From positions 19,856-83,855 of the forward strand of contig DASYEE010000012.1 of assembly GCA_036499165.1 (NCBI GenBank): a DNA stretch of 64,000 bases, given 5' to 3'. A program made the position numbers and the translations under genes. Of the stretch, positions 24,278 to 31,317 are shown piece by piece; the first letter of the stretch is position 1; each line of letters opens with the position of its first letter. The notes beneath the pieces are model-generated. The model was not told the DNA's origin. It made no database searches and worked only from the letters and a program-made list of their open reading frames with translations. The DNA comes from Galbitalea sp036499165. GTDB lineage: Bacteria; Actinomycetota; Actinomycetes; Actinomycetales; Microbacteriaceae.

Positions 24278-24622
24278 TCAGCGTCGCTGATCGGTCTCGT
24301 CTTCTTCGCGGGCCTTCTCTTCGGCGGCCGGCTTCAAGACTGTGATCTCGTACTCGGAGAAGCAACCATCGCTGCAGAGCCTCCCCAGATAACTCTCTGC
24401 ACGGACCGGACAGTAGCGATTGTCGACGTGCGTGAGATCTTGTTCCCCGCACTTCGACCTCTTCCCACCGATTGCCTTCTGGTGCCACGCGCCGTCGACG
24501 GTTCGGACTTGCACTTCCAGGTCCTCCGCGACTTCTTTGGCCGTGCGAGAGCGGAGATCCTTCACCCGTGCGTCGAAGTCTAGGACGTTCGAATGAGCAC
24601 GTGTTGCGGCATGCATGGCCAT
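24278..24622 (-). CDS. Small Cys-rich protein on the opposite strand
   Basis: 114 aa, the only minus-strand gene inside the particle region. N-terminal helix (FDARVKDLRSRTAKEVAED). The C-terminal half has CGEQDLTHVDNRYC and RLCSDGCFSEYEIT, a possible zinc ribbon. It reads away from the arginine-rich gene across a shared 283-base gap, so it may be a local regulator; no DNA-binding fold is recognisable. Confidence 0.5.
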   Translation of the reverse strand: MAMHAATRAHSNVLDFDARVKDLRSRTAKEVAEDLEVQVRTVDGAWHQKAIGGKRSKCGEQDLTHVDNRYCPVRAESYLGRLCSDGCFSEYEITVLKPAAEEKAREEDETDQRR

Positions 24623-24905
24623 GGGTCGATCCTTGTGGGTGAAAATATTCGGGTTGCGAGATCTTCTTATCTCACGATCCCATAACGCAGTCGATCAGCC
24701 ATCGAAAACCGATCCCGGCACCGTGAGCGCTCGGTAATTGGCATCCGAAACCGTGACCCGGCAAACGGTGCGGAATCGCGGTATGTCCGGGTGGAAACTT
24801 CCACAGAGGGGGTTGACGTCACCTTCCTTATATGTCGACCTAATCCGGAGTCGCCCCGCCATGCACCTCTCCGGGTCATGGGGACAAACGAGGACCTGGA
24901 GAGCT
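24623..24905. promoter_or_regulatory. Divergent intergenic region upstream of the arginine-rich gene
   Basis: 283 bases, locally A/T-richer than the surroundings. Holds a 14-base inverted repeat GTGGAAACTTCCAC (24791-24804), a TTGACG hexamer (24813-24818) and an AT-rich stretch CTTATATG nearby (24827-24834). The spacing to a good -10 is not ideal, so the promoter is tentative. On the minus strand GATAAG and AATATT lie upstream of the 24622 start. It probably controls both flanking genes. Confidence 0.4.
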
Positions 24906-26261
24906 ATGCCGATTTTGTTCGTAAACGGACCGCGGAGGAGAGGACGCAGAGGCGCCGTGGTGCGTGGTCGAGCACGGATTGGCAAGGTCAATCCCGCTCG
25001 CCGCTCCCGCAAGGGCAAGATGCCCAAGGCACTAGCGGCGTACTGGCGCAAAAAGCGCGCGGGCGGTGGCGTTGTCCGAAAGCGCCGAGCTCGCGCTCGA
25101 GCGCGCAAGGCGAAGCGTGCAACCAAGGTTTCCCGGCGCAAGGCGCGCCGTAAAGGAGTGAGCAAGATGGCTCGTCGTCGCAAGCCCCGTCGCGCGCGCA
25201 AGGCACGTCGCGCAGTTCATCGCCGTCGTCGCCGCGCCTCGGCGTCGCCCAAGCGTCGTCGGCGTCGTCGCAAGTCGACTGCCGCCCCGAAGCGTCGCCG
25301 CCGTCGCCGGAAGGCAACCGCCGCCCCGAAGCGTCGTCGTCGACGCGCCCGTCGGTCGCGGAAGACCACCCGTCGGCGTCGCCGCCGGGCACGTCGCAGC
25401 CCGCGTCGTCGTCGGCGTCGGGCACGGAAGACCCGCCGGATCCGTCGTCGGCGTCGGTCGAGCGCGACCATCGTGATGGCCAAGGGACGTCATGGCACGA
25501 TGCTGGGCAACCCGTCGCGCCGACGTCGGCGTCGGGCGCGCCGCACGCATCGCCGGTCGCGTCGGCGTGGCCGTCGCGCGCTGCACCATCGGTACAGCCG
25601 TCGTTACCGGCGCAACCCGAGCATCTCGGGCCTGATGCAGGTCGCGAAGGATGCGCTCCCGGTGTTGCTCGGCCTCTACGCGTCGCGGCTGATCGTCAGC
25701 AAGATCGGTCCGATGATCCCGGGCGTGTCGAACCTGGGGTCGCTGCAGGCCCCGGTGCTCGCCATCGGCTCGCTCTTCGGCGTCGGCTTCCTGACCGAGA
25801 AGGTCAGCGCGCTCGGCAAGTACCGCAACGCGGCCATGCTGGGCTCGGCCCTCAACGTCCTCGATACGCTCGTGTCGGCGTTCATGCCGGCTTCGATCAA
25901 GTCGATGATCGGCGTGGGCGAGTACGTCGGCGTGGGCGACTACATCGCGGTGGGCGACTACGTGTCGCCGATCAACGACAACCTGGCCCTCAGCGACTAC
26001 ATCGCGGTGGGCTCGGATGCGATGCAGGAACTCGGCGTCGAAGAGGAGCTCGGCGTCGAAGAAGAGCTCGGCGTCGAAGAGGACCTCGGCAACGATATGC
26101 TCGGGGGCGTCTCGAGCAACTCGATGCTGATGCAGGTGCCGGGTCGTCAGTTCGTGGCTCCGGTGCCGGCTCGCTCCTTCACCCAACAGATCCCGGGTGC
26201 GGGCAGCCAGTACGACAACCCCGGTTCCCTGAACCAGGGCATCTTCCGCGGCGGTTTCTAA
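24906..26261 (+). CDS. Arginine-rich membrane protein, putative genome-binding structural protein
   Basis: 451 aa. I choose the ATG at 24906 (GGAGAG site; start PILFVNGPRRRGRRGA); a second ATG near 25167 also has a good site (AAAGGAG), so a shorter form is possible. Residues ~1-235 are extremely basic, with runs of Arg/Lys broken by Ala, Ser, Thr and Pro and a few Asn-Pro motifs (GNPSRRRRRR, RRNPSIS). Residues ~240-335 hold about three hydrophobic helices (LPVLLGLYASRLIVSKIG; VLAIGSLFGVGFLTEKV; AAMLGSALNVLDTLVSAFM). Gly/Tyr/Asp repeats and a six-residue acidic repeat follow. Basic enough to neutralise DNA and equipped to sit in a membrane. No enzymatic motif. Confidence 0.65.
   Translation: MPILFVNGPRRRGRRGAVVRGRARIGKVNPARRSRKGKMPKALAAYWRKKRAGGGVVRKRRARARARKAKRATKVSRRKARRKGVSKMARRRKPRRARKARRAVHRRRRRASASPKRRRRRRKSTAAPKRRRRRRKATAAPKRRRRRARRSRKTTRRRRRRARRSPRRRRRRARKTRRIRRRRRSSATIVMAKGRHGTMLGNPSRRRRRRARRTHRRSRRRGRRALHHRYSRRYRRNPSISGLMQVAKDALPVLLGLYASRLIVSKIGPMIPGVSNLGSLQAPVLAIGSLFGVGFLTEKVSALGKYRNAAMLGSALNVLDTLVSAFMPASIKSMIGVGEYVGVGDYIAVGDYVSPINDNLALSDYIAVGSDAMQELGVEEELGVEEELGVEEDLGNDMLGGVSSNSMLMQVPGRQFVAPVPARSFTQQIPGAGSQYDNPGSLNQGIFRGGF
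26028..26090 (+). repeat. In-frame 18-base tandem repeat (ELGVEE)
   Basis: Three complete copies of an 18-base unit encoding Glu-Leu-Gly-Val-Glu-Glu plus a half copy, within the C-terminal part of the arginine-rich protein. Copies differ only at third positions (GAA/GAG) until the last. Upstream, GVGEYVGVGDYIAVGDYV is a second, more diverged protein repeat. Confidence 0.8.
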
Positions 26262-26271
26262 CAATGATGCC

Positions 26272-26284
26272 TTGCTAGTGGCAA
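26272..26284. promoter_or_regulatory. Palindromic site, one-mismatch copy upstream of the first capsid-candidate gene
   Basis: TTGCTAGTGGCAA, extending to CCTTGCTAGTGGCAAGG. It starts 11 bases after the arginine-rich gene in a 140-base gap. The same gap has a second hairpin, GGCAGG-aggca-CCTGCC (about 26330-26347). Could be an operator or an attenuating/terminating hairpin; no T-run follows, so it is not a classical terminator. Confidence 0.4.
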
Positions 26285-26401
26285 GGCGTCCGCTACGACC
26301 AGAATTGTGACGAGGTGCGACGTGGTGTGGCAGGAGGCACCTGCCTGACGTTCCGGGATTCCCTCGGCGTCGAATCAAACGTACAGCACAAGGACTCCAC
26401 G

Positions 26402-26977
26402 ATGCCCCGTCTCCATGGTTACCGCGAGCGTCTACACCAGCCGGTGTACGACACGCTCATCCGCACGACCGGCGATCCCGCGACGCCGATCACGAGCAGC
26501 ACGAAGCTGTTCGGAAACTCCAACGTTGGACAGCTCGCGCTGACCAACCTCCAGGTCGCCGGTCAGCTGGCGTCGGATCAGACGTACGTGATCCTGGCGC
26601 TCCGCTGCTGGCTCTACTTCGACGGCACCAACCGTCGGGCGAACTACCTGGGGGTCGCCTCCCAGTTGTTCTGGACCCTGATCGTCGGCAACAAGCCGAT
26701 GTTCGTTGCCCCTTGCTGGTATCACCCGGCCGGTGGCGGCATCTGGGGCTTCGATGCGACCAACTCGATCTTCTCGCTCGGCACCCCGGAGCAGGGCTCG
26801 ATCCTGAAGCTCGCGCGCCCGATCATCGTTCCCGTTCGGCAGAACTTCGCGGCCTCCGCGGACTTCTTCGACATGGGCACGAACTCGGCGCTCGATCTTC
26901 TGAACGCTGGCGCAACCGACGACCAGAAGGACATCAAGTACATGCTCGATGGCCTCCAGACGCGCGACGTCCAGTAG
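26402..26977 (+). CDS. Candidate small major capsid protein 1
   Basis: 191 aa. ATG at 26402 after AAGGA. The chain is rich in beta strands and aromatic residues with little charge (YVILALRCWLYFDGTNRRA, QLFWTLIVGNKPMFVAP, then PAGGGIWGFDATNSIF and RPIIVPVRQNFAASADFF). That fits a single jelly-roll fold. Size, position in the middle of the membrane-protein run and pairing with a second beta-rich ~210-aa gene recall the two small capsid proteins of P23-77/SH1-type membrane viruses. No sequence match was made, so this is an inference. It has its own long leader on each side, consistent with high expression. Confidence 0.5.
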   Translation: MPRLHGYRERLHQPVYDTLIRTTGDPATPITSSTKLFGNSNVGQLALTNLQVAGQLASDQTYVILALRCWLYFDGTNRRANYLGVASQLFWTLIVGNKPMFVAPCWYHPAGGGIWGFDATNSIFSLGTPEQGSILKLARPIIVPVRQNFAASADFFDMGTNSALDLLNAGATDDQKDIKYMLDGLQTRDVQ

Positions 26978-27121
26978 TCCAGACCTGCGACCAGGCTCGC
27001 CGGTACCTGATCCGGCCGACGAGCCGCCAACGACCCGCATTGCTCCGAGATGTTCACCGCCGACAGCGGCGAGTAAGTCACCGCCGACCCAGGTCGACGA
27101 GATCCCTTCTCGGAGAAGAGA
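26978..27121 (+). other. Structured intergenic leader between the capsid-candidate genes
   Basis: 144 bases. A 6-bp outer pairing GACCTG (26982-26987) with CAGGTC (27090-27095) could enclose hairpin A, GGCTCG+CCGG with CCGG+CGAGCC (26994-27025), and hairpin B, CGCCG-acag-CGGCG (27058-27071). A small hairpin CTTC-tcgga-GAAG lies at the ribosome site. It may be a translational control leader. The outer pairing is short, so confidence is low. Confidence 0.35.
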
Positions 27122-27760
27122 ATGCCGAACCCGACCGATCAAAAGATCAACGCCCACGCCGCGTACCTGCGCGCCCTGAACAACAAACTCGGCGCGCAGT
27201 CGAATCAGATCACGTGGCTGATCCAGGCGATGCAGGAACTGCAGAGCCGCCCACGGTCGGTCGTCGAAGAGATCGACGCGATCCCGGGTCGCCGCATCGA
27301 GTCGACATTCTCTGGCGACGTGGCGTTCACGGCGGCGGATCTCGGCTCGCGCGGACAGCCGGTCACCATCCAGATCTCGCAGGATGGTCCGTTCATCATG
27401 ACGCACTACCCGATGGCGCTGTGGCGTCCGACCGCGCCGACGAACGCTACGAACTTCGGCCGGTGGCGCCCGGTCTCGAGCTTCCCGCTACCGACGCAGC
27501 AAGTCACGACCGACATCATCGACATCATGTACGAGATGCAGGACGGCGGCGCGCAACGGTTCCTCCAGAACGCACCTCGCGGTCCCATCTTCTCGAGGCC
27601 GGACAACATCGTCCCCTGCCCGGTCCCCACGCTGTGGTCGCCCAACGCGGCGATCCAGTTCTTCCCGACGTACAACGCGTTCACCTGGGATGCGGCCACG
27701 CCGCCGACCGCCGGCATCCTCCACGTCGATCTGATCGGCTATCGCATCGTCAACCTCTGA
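27122..27760 (+). CDS. Candidate small major capsid protein 2
   Basis: 212 aa with a GGAGAAG site. Residues ~1-45 are a helical arm (INAHAAYLRALNNKLGAQS, ITWLIQAMQELQSR). The rest is beta-rich (RIESTFSGDVAFTAADLG, PVTIQISQDGPFIMTHYPM, AAIQFFPTYNAFTW, then HVDLIGYRIVNL at the end). The N-terminal arm plus beta-sandwich layout is common in jelly-roll capsid proteins. Paired with 26402-26977. Alternative: a minor or vertex protein. Confidence 0.5.
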   Translation: MPNPTDQKINAHAAYLRALNNKLGAQSNQITWLIQAMQELQSRPRSVVEEIDAIPGRRIESTFSGDVAFTAADLGSRGQPVTIQISQDGPFIMTHYPMALWRPTAPTNATNFGRWRPVSSFPLPTQQVTTDIIDIMYEMQDGGAQRFLQNAPRGPIFSRPDNIVPCPVPTLWSPNAAIQFFPTYNAFTWDAATPPTAGILHVDLIGYRIVNL

Positions 27761-27764
27761 TCCC

Positions 27765-28397
27765 ATGTCCTATGCCTCGACCGCTGGCGCTCGCCGTCCT
27801 CGCCGGTTCGTCCGACGAGGCCGGACGAGTGCGCGCCGAATCCTAGGCGACGACCTCGACCAGGCGGGAAGTGATCTCGACAGTCAGGTCTGCAACGTGG
27901 GGCAGGTATGGGACTGGGGCTCGAATTCGTGCGTCGCCGCGGCGGCGAGCTCGAACACGGCACCGTCGGCCGACAAGGCGAACACGTTGATCCTTCAGAT
28001 CAACCGGTTCCTCGACCCGACGACCCCGGCCGCGTACCAGTTGACCGGCTTCAACGTGGGCGCGAGCGGCTTCCCGACGAATGGCACCATCGATCAGGGC
28101 GTTGCGATGGCAGCGATGACACTCGTGCAGCGCCGCGCGACCGACGCGTACAGCAACGCGAAGTCCACCGTGGACAAGGCGGGTGCGGCGGCGCTGATCA
28201 GCCAGGTCAATCAGGGCTGGTCGGATCCGGTGAGCTTCGTCAACGGCAGCATCGACTCGATCACGGCGACCATCGCGACCTACGCCGATCTCCACGGGGT
28301 CGCCAAGGCCGCATCGTCGACCATCGCCGGGATCGACACCACCACCATCCTCATCGGCGCGGCCGTCGTGGCTGCGCTGTGGATCTACGGAAGGTAG
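27765..28397 (+). CDS. MSY-type tail-anchored protein
   Basis: 210 aa. Begins SYASTAGARRPRRFVRRGR. Residues ~75-120 (LILQINRFLDPTTPAAYQL, GTIDQGVAMAAMTLVQRRA) look like a divergent peptidoglycan-binding helical bundle. C-terminal span (TTTILIGAAVVAALWIY) ending GR. Same plan as 20450-21202. Confidence 0.55.
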   Translation: MSYASTAGARRPRRFVRRGRTSARRILGDDLDQAGSDLDSQVCNVGQVWDWGSNSCVAAAASSNTAPSADKANTLILQINRFLDPTTPAAYQLTGFNVGASGFPTNGTIDQGVAMAAMTLVQRRATDAYSNAKSTVDKAGAAALISQVNQGWSDPVSFVNGSIDSITATIATYADLHGVAKAASSTIAGIDTTTILIGAAVVAALWIYGR

Positions 28398-28399
28398 CC

Positions 28400-29047
28400 A
28401 TGGCCAGCACCGCGATCAGCACCACCGATGTCTCGACCGCCCAGCAGCAGTTGAACGGCATGAAGCGCGCGCTCGCGCAGTGGCTTCGTGTGCGCGCGAT
28501 CAACGACAGCGTCATGTCGGGGACGATCACGAAGATCCGCAAGCCGCTGGGCTACGCGCAGCGCGTGATCGCGAACGCGCGCAACCTCGCCAACGAGCAG
28601 GATCTCGCCGACAAGTTGAACGCCCTCCTGACCGAGCTCATGCCGGGCGTCGTGCTCCCCAACCCGAACCTGTCGGTCAACCCGAATGGAGCCGTGCAAC
28701 TCGCGCAGACCGCGCTGTCAGGGAAGGTTCCGATGACGGCCATGCAGACGGACATGTCCGTCCAGCCGACCGCGGATCAGTCCGCGCTGTCGGGCGTTGG
28801 CGCGACGCATCCATGGCTGTGGCCGGTGCTGATCGTCGGTGGCCTCCTGATCGGGATCACGACCGCGATCAAGACCGCCGCCGACGTCGCCAAGGATCAG
28901 GAGCAGACCGCGTGTATCGAGGCGGGCGCGTGCACGGACTACGGCTTCTGGCTCAAGGCCGGAGGCATCGTCGTCATCTCGTGGTTCGCGTGGAAGGAGA
29001 TGGGGATCGGCGACATGGTCAAGGGCGCATTGAAGAGGAGGTCCTGA
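28400..29047 (+). CDS. Two-span membrane protein
   Basis: 215 aa. The N-terminal half is helical (AQQQLNGMKRALAQWLRVR). Two hydrophobic spans lie in the C-terminal third (LWPVLIVGGLLIGITTAI and FWLKAGGIVVISWFAWK), separated by an acidic loop with two Cys, and a KRRS tail follows. No known family. Directly followed by the structured RNA candidate. Confidence 0.55.
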   Translation: MASTAISTTDVSTAQQQLNGMKRALAQWLRVRAINDSVMSGTITKIRKPLGYAQRVIANARNLANEQDLADKLNALLTELMPGVVLPNPNLSVNPNGAVQLAQTALSGKVPMTAMQTDMSVQPTADQSALSGVGATHPWLWPVLIVGGLLIGITTAIKTAADVAKDQEQTACIEAGACTDYGFWLKAGGIVVISWFAWKEMGIGDMVKGALKRRS

Positions 29048-29049
29048 TT

Positions 29050-29173
29050 CTGGAGTTGCCCTGAGGTCGCTTCGTCGACGCAAGGCGTCGCGAAGTTGGT
29101 TGAAGAGCCGACATAAATAACCCGGAGAGACGTGCCGTCCCAGAGCGACGGGGCGTCCTCGGGGCAACTCCAG
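29050..29173 (+). ncRNA. Candidate structured RNA, 17-bp closing helix with two inner hairpins
   Basis: The 5' arm 29050-29066 (CTGGAGTTGCCCTGAGG) pairs with the 3' arm 29157-29173 over 17 base pairs, 16 Watson-Crick and one G-U. Inside are hairpin 1 at 29070-29095 (5 bp, bulged U, 5-6 bp, tight loop), a 34-nt A/U-richer linker (29096-29129), and hairpin 2 at 29130-29156 (4 bp, one mismatch, 5 bp, 7-nt loop), which abuts the closing helix. The element fills the gap between two genes, from 3 bases after one stop to about 14 bases before the next start. No Rfam-type family is recognised. The size and junction layout recall phi29-type packaging RNA and retron RNAs, but no reverse transcriptase gene is in view. 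Confidence 0.55.
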
Positions 29174-29187
29174 TAGGGATGATCATC

Positions 29188-29574
29188 ATGGGATACACGC
29201 GCAAGAGCATTCGTCGTCGACGCAGGGCGCTCACCAACGGAGGACTCGGTCCGATGTTCGGAATGGGCGATCTGTCGAGCGTGATCTCGAGCATCGAGAA
29301 CAGTATCGGTGCGGGCCTCGATATCGCATCCGATCCGTATCTCCCTGAGGTCCTCTGCCACGTCGGGCAGCTCCACGCTATCCAGGGCGGACAGCCGGTC
29401 CCGAACTGCCCAGAGACCCCGGACGGCCTGCCCGGTGGCGTTGGCCTGAACAGGGCGGTCTACCCGCTGCGTTGGTACGTGTACGCGCAGCAAAACCCGT
29501 GGGTGTACCCGCTCGCTGCCGCCGTCATCATCGGCTTGCCGATGCTCATCGGCTACGAGCTCGGGAAGGACTGA
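29188..29574 (+). CDS. Tail-anchored protein with an Arg-rich N-terminus
   Basis: 128 aa. I prefer the ATG at 29188, about 8 bases after AGGGA, over the in-frame ATG at 29179, which is too close to the site. Begins GYTRKSIRRRRRALTNGGLG. Acidic/hydrophobic middle with Cys residues, and a C-terminal span (WVYPLAAAVIIGLPMLIGY) followed by ELGKD. Confidence 0.55.
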   Translation: MGYTRKSIRRRRRALTNGGLGPMFGMGDLSSVISSIENSIGAGLDIASDPYLPEVLCHVGQLHAIQGGQPVPNCPETPDGLPGGVGLNRAVYPLRWYVYAQQNPWVYPLAAAVIIGLPMLIGYELGKD

Positions 29575-29577
29575 ACC

Positions 29578-29907
29578 ATGAAACTGCCTGCCCTCCTCCT
29601 GATCGGCGTCGGTGCCTACGTCGGCTACCGCTTCATCTTCACCAAGGTGAAGGGGCAGCCGTTCACGCTCGCCGGCATCGATAGCGCCGCCGCAGCGGCC
29701 ACCGCTCCGCAGGTCCAGGTGATCGTGGTGCCCGACGAGGATGCCGAGTACTTCGACGACGATGGCTCGTCGGGATACGACTACGTGGCGTACCCGGTCG
29801 GCGTCGGCATCGGCACCGCCCGTAGCGGTCACCGCGGCCACCATCATGGCGGCGGGCACGGCGGGCACGGCGGACATGGCGGCGGGCACCACGGAGGTCA
29901 CCACTGA
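29578..29907 (+). CDS. N-terminally anchored protein with a His/Gly-rich tail
   Basis: 109 aa. Residues 3-20 form a membrane span (PALLLIGVGAYVGYRFIF). The middle is acidic (DEDAEYFDDDGSSGYDYV). The last ~27 residues are almost only His and Gly, a likely metal-binding tail. It is the one protein in the series anchored at the N-terminus. Confidence 0.6.
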   Translation: MKLPALLLIGVGAYVGYRFIFTKVKGQPFTLAGIDSAAAAATAPQVQVIVVPDEDAEYFDDDGSSGYDYVAYPVGVGIGTARSGHRGHHHGGGHGGHGGHGGGHHGGHH

Positions 29908-30593
29908 TGTCGTACGAACGCGATCAGAACGCCCACACTCGCGGTCCCGGCGCCATCGCCGCGTACGATCGGAACCCCGCGCGCCGAGCTCGCCGTGCCC
30001 ACGCCGCCAGGGCATCGCTTCGACGCGACCGGCGCATGATCGGCATGATGGGATCGCTGGGCGCTGTATCGATCGTCACCACGGCCAGCCAGACGCACGC
30101 GAAGGGATCGGACATCGGCGGTGGTCCTGCCGGCGGCACTGGCGGCCCGAGCATGCGCGGTGCAGCCGTGACCGCGCGCGCGACCTCGATCGTTGGCCCG
30201 ATGCGCGTCACCGGATCGATGTCGGGCCCGAGCCAGTTCAACATCGTCTCGCCGCCCGGACAGCAGCCGGTCTCGTGCCAGCCAGGCTACGTGTACGATT
30301 CGAAGCTCCTCCAGTGCGTGACCCCGCCGGGTACGGCGACCACGTCCGGCGGCTCGGGCGGCGGCGGCACAGTCACGTCCGGCGGCGGTGGCGGCGGCGA
30401 CACATCCACGACGATCCCGCCACCGGATGCGCCACCTCCGCCGCCCACGGATACGACCGCTCCGCCCGATGACAATCTCGATGCGAGCGGCGGCGCATCG
30501 TCGACGAACCTCACCAACCTCGCGCTGCTCGCGGCGGCCGGCGGCGCGCTGTGGTTTCTCTTCCTTCGCAAAAGGCCAGGGGGTGGCGCGTGA
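29907..30593 (+). CDS. MSY-type tail-anchored protein with Gly/Pro-rich linkers
   Basis: 228 aa; TGATG overlap. Begins SYERDQNAHTRGPG with an Arg/Ala-rich stretch (ARRARRAHAARASLRRDRR). A Cys pair (VSCQPGYVYDSKLLQC) is followed by Gly-, Thr- and Pro-rich linkers. The C-terminal span (LALLAAAGGALWFLFL) ends in RKRPGGGA. Possibly a flexible connector at the membrane. Confidence 0.55.
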   Translation: MSYERDQNAHTRGPGAIAAYDRNPARRARRAHAARASLRRDRRMIGMMGSLGAVSIVTTASQTHAKGSDIGGGPAGGTGGPSMRGAAVTARATSIVGPMRVTGSMSGPSQFNIVSPPGQQPVSCQPGYVYDSKLLQCVTPPGTATTSGGSGGGGTVTSGGGGGGDTSTTIPPPDAPPPPPTDTTAPPDDNLDASGGASSTNLTNLALLAAAGGALWFLFLRKRPGGGA

Positions 30594-30910
30594 GTTACTT
30601 CCTGAAAAAGGGCGGCCGAGGATGGCCCAACGGCATGCAGGGGTTCGGTGCCGTCCCTGGCAGCAACGGCGGCGACACCGGCATTGTCCCGCCCGGACTC
30701 ATCCAGCCGACCGACCCGGTGTACACACCGCCGGTGCCGATGCCTCCGATCCCGATGCCTCCAACTCCGCTCCCACCGGATGCCACCACCTCGACATCCA
30801 CGTCGACGTCGACCGCCCAGGCTCCGGCGCTCCCGCTACGGACGATCTGCATCGTCGCCGGGCTCGGCGTCGGCGCCTGGTATCTGTTCTTCCGCAAGGG
30901 TGGCGCGTGA
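30590..30910 (+). CDS. MSY-type tail-anchored protein with Pro/Thr linkers
   Basis: 106 aa from a GTG overlapping the upstream stop (GTGA). Begins SYFLKKGGRGWPNGMQGFG. A Pro-rich stretch (PPVPMPPIPMPPTPLPP) and a Ser/Thr run precede the C-terminal span (ICIVAGLGVGAWYLFF) and RKGGA tail. Confidence 0.55.
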   Translation: MSYFLKKGGRGWPNGMQGFGAVPGSNGGDTGIVPPGLIQPTDPVYTPPVPMPPIPMPPTPLPPDATTSTSTSTSTAQAPALPLRTICIVAGLGVGAWYLFFRKGGA

Positions 30911-31317
30911 GCTACTTCCACAAGCGCCGGAGCATGGGCGCGCTCGGCGCCACCGTCTCGTCGACGCTCGGCACGCCGTCGTATGACTGCGGCGGCACGC
31001 CGTGCGACTCGAACGGCAACCCGCTGCCGCCGTCGCCCACCCCGACGGCCGCCGATCAGAACGTGATCACGCAGGCGATCCAGGGCGCGTTCGGGTGGGC
31101 GCTCAATCCTGCGCCTACCGTCGCGTCGCAGTGCGCGCGCGTTGTCCCGAGCGTCGATGGCACCACCACCGAGTGCGTGGATGCCAATGGCAATGTGGTC
31201 GGTACCGTCGACCCGACCACCGGCGCGGTGTCGAGCTCGGGATTCCCGGTCACGTCGGTGCTGCTGCTCGGCGGCTTGGGGCTGGGCGCGTACTTCCTCT
31301 TGCGGAGGAAGAAGTGA
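30907..31317 (+). CDS. MSY-type tail-anchored protein
   Basis: 136 aa from a GTG overlapping the upstream stop (GTGA). Begins SYFHKRRSMGALGATVSST. Its middle (TTECVDANGNVVG) parallels the NECIDASGNVIS segment of the protein at 19524-19901, which suggests paralogy. The C-terminal span (SVLLLGGLGLGAYFLL) is followed by RRKK. Confidence 0.6.
   Translation: MSYFHKRRSMGALGATVSSTLGTPSYDCGGTPCDSNGNPLPPSPTPTAADQNVITQAIQGAFGWALNPAPTVASQCARVVPSVDGTTTECVDANGNVVGTVDPTTGAVSSSGFPVTSVLLLGGLGLGAYFLLRRKK

Noticed and set aside
25150..25620. DNA satellite repeat (CGTCG-rich)
   Set aside because: Explained by Arg/Lys codons of the basic domain.
25032..26378. 448-codon minus-strand frame opposite the arginine-rich gene
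   Set aside because: It is the shadow of Arg-codon-rich DNA; no ribosome site or domain, and the plus strand is better supported.
29050..29173. Retron RNA
   Set aside because: The inverted ends resemble retron a1/a2, but no reverse transcriptase gene is seen in the window.
29050..29173. Rho-independent terminator
   Set aside because: The pairing arms are 90 bases apart and no T-run follows.
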